A stretch of DNA of 64,000 bases. It comes from Rhinopomastus cyanomelas. Its lineage: Eukaryota; Chordata; Aves; Bucerotiformes; Rhinopomastidae. The stretch covers positions 8,638-72,637 of the forward strand of contig VXBP01003685.1 in NCBI GenBank assembly GCA_013400115.1. Reading direction: 5' to 3'. Below, one piece after another: positions 33,255 to 41,573 of the stretch. The translations under genes and the position numbers were made by a program. Within the stretch, counting starts at the first letter, position 1. Each line of letters begins with the position of its first letter. Under the pieces are notes generated by a model. That model worked only from the letters and a program-made list of their open reading frames with translations. It was not told the DNA's origin and ran no database searches.

Positions 33255-33806
33255 GGGTTAGGAGATGGAGAGAGGTTCTTCTCTGCCTCTGCTCTGCCCT
33301 GGGGAGACCACAGCTGGGATCTTGTGTCCAGTTGTGGGCCCCTCAGTTCCAGAAGGACCCAGAGCTGCTGGAGAGAGCCCAGGGCAGAGCCACAGGGGTG
33401 ATGGAGGGAGGGGAGCATCTCCCTGCTGAGGAGAGGCTGAGGGAGCTGGGGCTGGAGAAGAGGAGCCTGAGGGGTGACCCCATGGGTGTTGGTCAGTGTG
33501 TGAAGGGTGGGTGTGAGGAGGATGGAGCCAGGCTCTGCTCAGGGGCACCCAGTGACAGGCCAGGGGGCAGCGGGTGTGAGCTGGCGCAGAGGAGGTTCCA
33601 CATCGATCTGTGAAGATCTTCCTCACCGTGAGGGTGATGGAGGCCTGGAAGGGGCTGCAGAGTCTCCTTCTCTGGAGAAGTTTTAAACCCGCCTGGACCA
33701 TCCCTGTGCAACTGGATCTAGGGGATCCTGCTGTGGCCGGGGGATTGGGCTGGATGATCTTTCAGGATCCCTTCCAATCCCTCATGTTCTGTGATTCTGT
33801 ATGAGG
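33255..33806 (+). mobile_element. CR1 LINE, full 3' end
   Basis: Sense: GGAGATGGAGAGAGGTTCTT, GAGAGGCTGAGGGAGCTGGG, TGGTCAGTGTGTGAAGGGTG, GGCACCCAGTGACAGGCCAG, GATGATCTTTCAGGATCCCT, GTTCTGTGATTCTGTATGAG. It carries a 165-codon repeat-derived open frame. Confidence 0.95.
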
Positions 33807-34295
33807 TCAGGGAAATGGATACGATGCTGGAGAAATAATAGGGTTGGAGCAGGGGTATTTGTAAGGGAATGGTGTGAGGGAGCAGCTGTGCTGGCTGGCT
33901 CTGGAGCATCCCAGTGTGCTTGGTGTGGCTGCATCCCAGCACTGGGATACCCCCAGATGGGGTGGATTTGGAGTTACCTGCGGGCTCAGTGCTGCAGGAT
34001 CCTGTTATCAGCTGCAGGCAGGGCCCAGCTGATTGTGTCTCGCTCAGGCTGAGCCTTGGAAAGAGCAGGGGGTTAATCAAATCCTTTTGACTCCATATTT
34101 TATCGGGCTTGAGAGGGGTTTTGTTAATTAGAAGGGCTTTTGGATGTCAGATGTGGACTGTCTCACAGATCAGACGGACGATGGTGCTCTTTTGTTCGCT
34201 GCGAGCCCTGCTGCCAGGGTGGACACTCGTCCACGTTTACAGCTCCTGGGATTTGCTGGGTGCCAGTACATCACCCAGTACCCACCACAGCACGA

Positions 34296-34870
34296 GGAGC
34301 AGAACCACCTAATCACCAGGGTTGGAAAAGACCATCAAGTCCAACCATCTGCCCTACAAGCCACAACCACTAACCCAGCTCCTCAGACACCCAGGCTGCC
34401 TGGTTATTGAAACCCCCCCAGGGATGCTGCCTCCACCCCGTCCCTGGGCAGCCCATTCCAAGGCCTCCCCACTCTGTCTGGGATGTTTTTGCTCAGATCC
34501 CACCTGACCCCATCTGCTCTGCTCCTACTGCTGGTCCCCAGGGGGAAGAGGCCAACCCCCACCCCACTGCACCCCACTCAGGCAGCTGCAGAGAGCAGAG
34601 GGGTCTCCCCTCAGCCTCCTCTTCTCCAGGCTGAACAGCCCCAGCCCCCTCAGCCTCCCCGCGTCGGACCTGCTCTCCAGACCCCAAACCAGCCCAGTTG
34701 CCCTTCTCTGCCCCCACTGCAGCCCCTCAACCTCCTTCTTGTATTAAGGTGCCCCAAGCTGACCCCAGTATCGGAGCGGAGGCCTCACCGGTGCCCAATA
34801 CAGAGGGATGACCCCCTCTCCACTCGTGCTGGCCACATGGGTGCTGGTACAAGCCAGGGTGCTAACTGGT
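34296..34870 (-). mobile_element. CR1 LINE fragment
   Basis: Antisense: CACCTAATCACCAGGGTTGG, AAAAGACCATCAAGTCCAAC, CCAGGGATGCTGCCTCCACC, CTCCCCTCAGCCTCCTCTTC, TCTTGTATTAAGGTGCCCCA. Confidence 0.9.
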
Positions 34871-35689
34871 CCCACTGAACAGCTGCCCTTCGCTTCCCTG
34901 ATGCTTATGGGTTTTTTCCTTACTTCCACTAGTCAAGGGAATTGGGCTCTGATGGCCAGTGGATCCGACTGGATTTGGCTGGAGGAGGGAGCATCCACGC
35001 GGAGGGTCATCCCGCTCATCCCTGGCAGTGACCGGGGCTGGTCCTCAGCTGCCCTGCGGCTCTGGCAGTCCCCCAAACCCACCCCAAATTCCCTTCCCTC
35101 AAGCTCCATCCAGGCTAAGGTGGTCGTTGTGGCACAAAGGGTTTCTCTGTGGGTGCAGACAGACCCCAAAAGCCCTCCCAGTGGGGTGGGCAATGGGGTG
35201 AGCAGCTCTACCCCCACGCTGGCCACCACACCGGGGCCATACCAGTCACGACAGAGCTTGGGGACCCCAGGGGTGCTGACAGGCATCGCTGGGCACCCCA
35301 TACCGACCCCGGCAGGTCCATGTCAGCAGGGCGAGGTGGCAGGGAGGGGAGATAAAACAGAACAGGCTAAAAATACCCCAAAATACCAGAGTGGAGCCGA
35401 GCAGCTCGGGCTGGCGACCGCGATGGCGGTGCTGGTGCTGCCAGGCACCGCAGGATGTGGCCCCACGCTGGCTGCCAGCGCCCAGCATGAGGAGAGTTAT
35501 TTGTGTGTCTTACTGGGAGCAAGTGCTTGGTTTTACTGGATGACAGGTGCCCTGGCTGGGGGGGATGACACATAGGACGGGAACCCCACACGCTCCCCCG
35601 GTTTGTGGAGGCTCTGCATCCGCCTCTGGAGCTCTTGGAGTTGGCGCTGCAGCAGGATGGTCCCATTTGCCCGGAGATGGGCTTGTCCA

Positions 35690-35918
35690 GCAGCCTCACG
35701 ACAAGAGCAAATGGGTCAGGCTGTGCCAGGGGAGGGTCAAGCTGGATCTTAGGAAAATCTTCTTCCCAGAAAGAGTGGGGAGGCCTTGGAGGTTGTTGAG
35801 CCCCTCCAGGGGTGTTTGAGGAGCTGGGTTAGTGCTTGGGGGTTGTAGGGTGGGGCAGTTGGACTTGATGACCTTGAAGGTCTTTCCCAAGCTCCATGAT
35901 TCTGTGATCACAGGAGAC
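35690..35918 (+). mobile_element. CR1 LINE 3' end, 240 bp upstream of the MYL2 promoter
   Basis: Sense: GGTCAGGCTGTGCCAGGGGA, AAATCTTCTTCCCAGAAAGA, GCAGTTGGACTTGATGACCT, CCATGATTCTGTGATCACAG. Confidence 0.9.
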
Positions 35919-36137
35919 GGGACCCAGCTGCAGGCAGCACTGGGGCTTCTCCACCTCCAGCATCCCCAGGGTGGGAGCTGCGGGGCTGCCAGGGCTCCGT
36001 TCTAACCTTGGAGCCCTGTTGGTCTCACATGTCACATCAGCTGGTGGTGACGACGAGCTGCTGCCTCAGATTAGAGAGAGAGGGAGAGCAAACAGCAGAG
36101 ACAACGGGGCTGGGGGCGGCAAACTCACCTTCTACAA

Positions 36138-36165
36138 CCAAAAGTGGTCATGGGGCTATTTTTAA
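36138..36165 (+). promoter_or_regulatory. MYL2 HF-1a/HF-1b (MEF2) cardiac promoter module
   Basis: CCAAAAGTGG (36138-36147) is followed after eight bases by CTATTTTTAA (36156-36165), a perfect MEF2 consensus. This pair and its spacing is the HF-1a plus HF-1b/MEF2 element described in the mammalian MLC-2v promoter, which is needed for ventricular expression. It lies about 95 bp upstream of the start codon, with CTTTATTG downstream as a possible TATA-like element. Confidence 0.88.
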
Positions 36166-36259
36166 CCCGCGGAGGGTGGCTTTATTGTTTCAGCACGAGG
36201 GGAGCCAGGGACTGACTTCGGGACGTCTCTCGCAGTGACAGCAGCGGCTGGCTGAAGCC

Positions 36260-39200
36260 ATGGTGAGTACAGAGAACCCAAATCTCCAGCGGGATGAGGC
36301 AAAATCCTTTAGGTTTTTGCCTCCAGGACAAGTTTAACAGGCAGGGAGCTGATGGCCAGGGGATCCTCCTGCTCTGGGAAGGGGGGAGAGCAAGTTGGGA
36401 GCTTCTGGATGCATCCTGTAGGGAACAGAACCTGACTTTGAATGGCCTGTTCCAGGGATCCCCCCACCCTGAGATTCAACAACTTTGTCCTCAGCTCTGC
36501 ATTTCCCAGCTTCAAACCAGGACACCCCCCATCCTATCATTCCCTGCCCTTAGGAACAGCCTTCTCCAGCCTTCTGACAGCCCCTGTCAGGGACAGGAAG
36601 GTTGCTAGAAGGTCTCCCCGGAGCCTTCTCCTCTCCAGGCTGAGCAGCCCCAACTCTCTCAGCCAGTCCCCGTAAGAGAGACCAGGAAAGCAAAGAGCTG
36701 TAATTTCAGCAGGAGTCTTAGTGTCCCTCAGGATCCCGGGGGGCTGCATGTGCCCAGAGCTCCTGAGCAGTGGGAAACCAGCAAGAAGCTTTGGGCAGCT
36801 GGCAGCACCATCCCAGGGCTCCCATGAAGGACTGACAACCAGGAATAGGGTCGTTTCCTGCTCTTATTCCACCCCATAAAAAGCTGGTGAGTTAGTGGCA
36901 CATTCCTGAACCCTTACAGGCCCCCAAGAAAGCCAAGAAGAGGATTGAAGGTGCCAACTCCAATGTCTTCTCCATGTTCGAGCAGGCCCAGATCCAGGAA
37001 TTCAAGGAGGTACGAGGGGTTGGTAGAATTGACCTGGGAGCCTTGATGTGGGGTGACCTTCAGCTCTTCCAGATCAGCTGGTTTGCAATGAGGATCACCG
37101 TGGCCAGTTCTGAGTAGTTTTAGAAGCTTCAAAGCTTCGTAGGAGCCCTCACACCACAGAGGAGCTGGCAGGACCCAGGAGAGCAGGAGCACATCTGGCA
37201 GCTGGCTCCTACTGCTGGGCCAGGAGCTCTTCACATCTTACCCCCTGGTCCTGTGTAGATGCCAGTTACAGGGATGACTGGTCCCAGCTTATGGAGCTGA
37301 TGGTTCAAGCTGTCCTCTCCAAGTGGTCTCACCCCAGGGTGAGAGGGCTTTGGCCAAGGGTGCAAGGGTCAGGATTGCTGCTGCTTTAGGGTGATGGTTG
37401 CTACTCCGTTGTGGGGTGAGGACCTCCAGATCCCACCATGCAGAGTTTGAAGCACCCTGGTCCCCTCCCACTCTGTGGGAGGAGGAAGAGGGAGAGGAGA
37501 ACTAAAGCCTCTGCAAAGACCAGCTGCTCTCCCCGTGCTTCCAGGCTTTCACCATCATGGACCAGAACCGGGATGGCTTCATCGACAAGGCGGATCTGAG
37601 AGACACCTTTGCTGCTCTTGGTGAGTTCCCTTGGAGGACCCTCCCCAACATTAGACCCACTGAGTGAGGAGCCCCCATTTAGCCAACCCCTGGCAGCTAG
37701 CTGGGTCTCCTGTTGATTGAAAACCTCCTGATCCAACCCCATTAGGTCCCACATGGAGCCGCTCAGCAGCTCCTGGGTGTTCAATCCCGTAGGTTCTCTC
37801 CCCTCCCATCTTGTTTCTGCTGTTCCTCATTGGGGGTGGATCCCCAGAGCTCTGATACCTCCCTTGGGAGCGAGAGAAACCCCCAGAGGAAGGGTCCCAT
37901 GGTGTGTCCTAAACAGTGGGGCATGGAGCAGAACCCAGAGGTCCACCTGAACTTGCAGCTAGACTGGGATCCTCCTCACTTGACCCTACAATGTTTTCTC
38001 CCCTAGGGCGCCTGAATGTGAAAAACGAGGAGATCGATGAGATGATAAAGGAGGCTCCTGGTCCAATCAACTTCACCGTGTTCCTCACAATGTTTGGGGA
38101 GAAACTCAAGGGTGAGAGGGCTACCGGGGATCTGGGTGGGCACCCACAGCATCAGGGATACCCTGGCCCAGCTGGGGAGATCACCCAGCTCCTGGGGCTT
38201 CTATTAGCCTTCCAGGCAAGTTCCATTCTGCCATGCTGTGGTCCCTGCACTCCAAAACTCATGTGGACTTGAGATTCCCAGCAGTCCCAAAGGCAGGGCT
38301 TGGGATGGCCTTCCAGAGACCTGGATCTCATCACATGGCACCCCAACCTCTTAAGGGGAATGAGCAGGTCTCTCTGCCTCAGTTTCCTCACCCATTTAAA
38401 GAAATCTGTGGTGCTGCTGGCCCCATAGAAAGAGGGGACAGGAGACCTGTAGCGACCTTCTAGTCCCTGAAAGGGGCTGTCAGAAGGCTGGGGAAGGCTG
38501 TTCCCAAGGATGGGGAATAGGAGGACGAGTGGTCCTGGATTGAAGCTGGAAAAGGGCAGAGTGAGGTCAGACAGGAGGAAAAAGTCTTGAATCTAAGGGT
38601 GGAACAGGCTGCCCAGAGAGAAGGTGGAGGCCCCATCTGTGGAGCCATTCAAGGTCAGGCTGGCTGGGGCTGTGGGCAAGCTGCTCTGGTCAGTGCTGGC
38701 CCTGCTGGGTGTCGGGGTGTTGGACTGGTGGCTCTTTGGGGCTCCTTTCCCACCCTGTGACTCTATGATCCTGCAGTGCCCCTGATCCTGCTGGCACCAA
38801 CAGTGCCACCGAAGGCCACCCCAGTGTGGGCCACTGGTTACAGTGGGGCTTCACCCCAACAGCATTGTGTGGCTGCACAGATCCTTACACAAGCCCAAGC
38901 GGCCTCCTTGCCGCAGCTCTCCGGGAGATGACGCAGCCCCAAGGGTCCGTGCCTGGAGCTCTATAAATACACCCCAAAGATTAGATTGGGCCAGATGCCT
39001 GGGTGCTGGTGACACAAGCCCCTCCGTGGGCACGCATCTGCTCCTCTGCGTGCCACCACCCCCTCTCCAGGTTCCAGCTGCCGGCTCAGCATTCCTGTGG
39101 GGCCTCCCATTGCCCACCCCAAAGGCTGGGGGGAGCAGGAGGCTGCAGCTGGCTTCCCCTACCCGCGTCTCTCATGGCTGTGGCTGTGTCCTCTGCAGGA

Positions 39201-40219
39201 GCTGACCCAGAGGAGACCATCCTCAATGCATTCAAGGTGTTTGATCCAGAAGGAAAAGGCCTGAAATCAGCCTAGTGAGTGTGGGGCTGCCCCGGGGGGG
39301 ACAGTGGCTGACCCCACTGAGGCTCCCCTGCTGCTCACTCTGCTCTCTCGTTTCCAGCATCAAGGAAATGCTGATGACACAGGGGGAGAGGTTTTCCCAG
39401 GAAGAGGTAGGTGCATCTGAGCAGAGCCTGGCTCCATCCTCCTGACACCTGCCCTTTCCATACTGATCAACAATCATAGGGTCACCCCTCATGCTCCCTT
39501 TTTCCCAGCTCAAGAGACCCATGTTCTTCAGCCTTTCCTCAGCAGGGAGATGCTCCCAAGGGATCTGAAGGGGACAAGGACTGCTATCCCTTTGGTGTCA
39601 GATTCATCTCGCTCCCCTCTCCCCCTACACTACTTTACACCATCCCACCCTTCATCTCCCTCCTGCTTCTTTCTACTTTTCCCTGCTTTCAGTTCCCCCC
39701 AAAGACTGAGGTTTTTATAGTGAGCGGCGGGCCCTGTGTGTGAAGAAGTCTGCAGGCAAAGTGTCTCCTTGGGGTAGCAGTGAGCACAAAGATCTTGATG
39801 GGTGGTTGAGCTCTTGAGCAGCTTATCGGGGTGCGGCCGTTGCGTCCCTCACTCTTCTGAGGGGAGCAGTTAAAGACTCCTTTCAGTCCGTCCTTTGAGC
39901 GTCAAGACAAACTTCTCCGCCTTCGCTCGCTCCGTGGGGTCTGATTTTAGACCCAGTTCAATGCATGTTTTGACTGGCTGAGTTCTTCTGTTTGTGCTCC
40001 GTGGCCCCAATGCCCCCTCCGCCAGCATCCTGTGTCCTCCATCCCCAGCACCCCCAGTTCTCCTCTTCCCAGCCTAAATCCCCTTCCGTGGCTTCTTTTC
40101 ACCCCACTTCTTTCCGGCAGGTTGACCAGATGTTCACTGCCTTCCCCCCAGACATGTCTGGCAACCTGGACTACAAAAACCTGGTGCATGTCATCACTCA
40201 CGGCGAAGAGAAGGACTAA
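36260..40219 (+). CDS. MYL2: Myosin regulatory light chain 2, ventricular/cardiac (seven-exon gene)
   Basis: EF-hand light chain that binds the IQ2 segment of the myosin heavy-chain lever arm in thick filaments of ventricle and slow muscle. Phosphorylation by myosin light-chain kinase tunes contraction. Coding exons: 36260-36262 (ATG only), 36920-37009, 37545-37620, 38007-38111, 39199-39274, 39358-39406 and 40121-40219. All junctions are GT-AG, all phases agree, and there is no stop; 165 aa. Visible features: basic N-terminus APKKAKKRIEGAN, Ser15 in the SNVFSMFEQ phosphorylation motif, and an intact first EF-hand loop DQNRDGFIDKAD (residues 37-48). The remaining EF hands are degenerate, as in the family. 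Near-identity to cardiac MYL2 (for example GADPEETILNAFKVFDPEGK and the C-terminus THGEEKD) separates it from skeletal MYLPF. It is one residue shorter than human MYL2 after EGKG. An initiator-only exon 1 is typical for this gene. Convergent with CCDC63. Confidence 0.97.
36429..36680 (-). mobile_element. CR1 LINE fragment in MYL2 intron 1, internally deleted
   Basis: Antisense: CCTGACTTTGAATGG jumps directly to CCTGTTCCAGGGATCCCCCC, skipping about 60-70 bp present in the copy at 32.3-32.7 kb and in other family members. It then runs through AGCTTCAAACCAGGACACCC to CTCTCCAGGCTGAGCAGCCC. Confidence 0.88.
36445..36941 (+). repeat. Inverted-duplication right arm (MYL2 intron 1 into exon 2)
   Basis: Partner of 32037-32532. 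It covers the CR1 fragment, the unique 3' part of intron 1, the exon 2 acceptor and 22 nt of exon 2. The arms are separated by about 3.9 kb that contains the MYL2 promoter and exon 1. Confidence 0.93.
38440..38778 (+). mobile_element. CR1 LINE fragment in MYL2 intron 4
   Basis: Sense: TAGTCCCTGAAAGGGGCTGT, GATTGAAGCTGGAAAAGGGC, GTGGAGCCATTCAAGGTCAG, GGTGTTGGACTGGTGGCTCT, CCCTGTGACTCTATGATCCT. Confidence 0.93.
39410..39560 (-). mobile_element. CR1 LINE fragment abutting the MYL2 exon 6 donor
   Basis: Antisense CR1 internal segment: CTGAGCAGAGCCTGGCTCCA, GTCACCCCTCATGCTCCCTT, CCTCAGCAGGGAGATGCTCC. Exon 6 ends at 39406. CR1 similarity begins within a few bases, so the donor GTAGGTGC may itself overlap the CR1 motif GGGTGCCCCTGAGC. 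Confidence 0.88.
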
Positions 40220-40334
40220 CCCAAAGGTGGTGCTGGCCTTGGCACTGTCACATCACCTCCAGATGGGTTTACATGACCCTCTCTAGGGGGGTCCCTTTAA
40301 CCCTCACCCTGGGGGACACATGTATGGTCCCAAC

Positions 40335-40340
40335 ATTAAA
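40335..40340 (+). terminator. MYL2 poly(A) signal
   Basis: ATTAAA lies 116 nt after the MYL2 stop codon, the first strong signal downstream. This gives a short 3' UTR of about 130-140 nt, in line with MYL2 mRNAs. Confidence 0.75.
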
Positions 40341-40345
40341 CTGCC

Positions 40346-40936
40346 CTTCGGCGGGAGGAACCTCAGCCACTGTCGGTGCTAGAGTGGTGTCTGTGCCCAG
40401 TGAGAAGCCCCAGAACCCTCCCTTGTGTGCCCTTGGGTCCCTCTGCCCCACTGTTTCCCATTGTAACCCTAAACCCAAACAGCCCCTTTCGCTGTCGCTA
40501 GTAGCCATCTGGTCCCAGCAGCCCAGGACCAACAGTAAGCTTGGCTTTACCTTAGGCAGCAGAGAGCTGCCTGCTGCTCCCAGGAGCCCCCAGCACTCAC
40601 ACTGCTGCACCCCTCATGCCCTCCCCGAGCCCCTCAGATCACAAGGGGTGAGGGACCAGGACCTTGGTCCCCATCTGCTCCTGAGCGATGCTGCTGTGGC
40701 AACCAAGTTGGGTTGGGCTGGGCTGGGCTGGGCAATAGGGCCAGCACCCACTGGAGAGCAGTTACTCCCACCCCTGGCCACAGCTGCTACAAGCAGTGGG
40801 TGAAGCTGTGGTGAAACATCACTCATGGAGCTCCTGGAGCTGCACAAGGTGTTGGGCTCCTTCCCAAGGGGATGGGGGATGGAAGCGCGTGCAAGGAGCA
40901 GAAGCAGAGACAGAGCCCAAGAACAAAACAAACCAG
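40346..40936. other. Intergenic segment between the convergent MYL2 and CCDC63 ends
   Basis: About 0.6 kb of single-copy sequence with a short GGGCT pentamer run (40711-40733, GGTTGGGCTGGGCTGGGCTG). No gene is recognised. Confidence 0.55.
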
Positions 40937-40942
40937 TTTATT
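40937..40942 (-). terminator. Candidate CCDC63 poly(A) signal
   Basis: AATAAA on the minus strand (TTAATAAACTGG), 632 nt beyond the CCDC63 stop codon. It is the first canonical signal I see, because the sequence right after the stop is a CR1/telomeric-repeat block. Confidence 0.5.
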
Positions 40943-41297
40943 AACTAATTACCAAAAGATTCTCTTAGCTTGGATCTTTACTTGGAGAAGAGGAGACTGA
41001 GGGGTGACCTCATTAATGTCTACAAATATTTGAGGGGTGGGTGTCAGGAGGATGGCACTGGGCTGTTCTCAGTGTCATGTAGTGATAGGACGAGGGGCAA
41101 TGGTTGTAAGCTGGAACAGAGGAGGTTCCACATCAACCTGAGAAGGAACTTCTTCATGGTGAGGGTGACAGAGCACTGGAACAGGCTGCCCAGGGGGGTT
41201 GTGGAGTCTCCTTCACTGGAGATATTCAAGACCCTCCTGGATGTGTTCCTGTGTGACTTGATCTGGGTGATCCTGCTGTGGCAGGGGGTTGGACTAG

Positions 41298-41475
41298 ATG
41301 ATCTTTGAGGTCCCTTCTAATCCGTAATGATTCTATGATCTTTGAGGTCCCTTCTAATCCGTAATGATTCTGTGATTCTATGATCTTTGAGGTCCCTTCT
41401 AATCCGTAATGATTCTATGATTCTATGATCTTTGAGGTCCCTTCTAATCCGTAATGATTCTATGATTCTATGATC
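41298..41475 (+). repeat. Tandem CR1 terminal repeats (37-45 bp, four units)
   Basis: ATGATCTTTGAGGTCCC occurs at about 41298, 41335, 41380 and 41425. The step changes from 37 to 45 bp with one or two copies of the terminal octamer (ATTCTRTG). Confidence 0.93.
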
Positions 41476-41510
41476 TTAGGGTTAGGGTTAGGATTAGGGT
41501 TAGGGTTAGG
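41475..41510 (+). repeat. Short interstitial telomeric repeat
   Basis: About six units of TTAGGG (one is ATTAGGG) between TGATC and TCCCTTCCAA, inside the CR1 tail array. Confidence 0.95.
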
Positions 41511-41573
41511 TCCCTTCCAATCCGTAGTGATTCTATGACCTGACCACTGTTCTTCCTCTTCTTATTACCCATC

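Larger units (their letters stand above)
40972..41540 (+). mobile_element. CR1 LINE 3' end with expanded terminal repeats, in the CCDC63 3' UTR
   Basis: Sense CR1: CTTGGAGAAGAGGAGACTGA, GTGACAGAGCACTGGAACAG, GGTTGGACTAGATGATCTTT. The last 37-45 bp (ATGATCTTTGAGGTCCCTTC to GTAATGATTCT) is repeated four times. A telomeric repeat tract is embedded before a final GTCCCTTCCAATCCGTAGTG end. It lies antisense to CCDC63, starting 34 bp beyond its stop codon. Confidence 0.95.

Noticed and set aside
33116..33711. Open frames of 147-165 codons on both strands
   Set aside because: They translate the 3' region of a CR1 element; near-identical frames recur in the CR1 copies at 8.3 and 57.5 kb.
1..34000. 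CUX2 coding exons
   Set aside because: Expected nearby by synteny, but no translated segment matches the CUX2 N-terminus, cut repeats or homeodomain.
34808..35575. 255-codon plus-strand frame upstream of MYL2
   Set aside because: Starts inside an antisense CR1 and continues into GC-rich unique DNA with no recognisable domain, splice signals or promoter.
36920..40219. Assignment to skeletal MYLPF or atrial MYL7
   Set aside because: The SNVFSMFEQAQ and GADPEETILNAFKVFDPEGK segments and the THGEEKD terminus match cardiac MYL2, and the CCDC63 neighbour agrees with the MYL2 locus.
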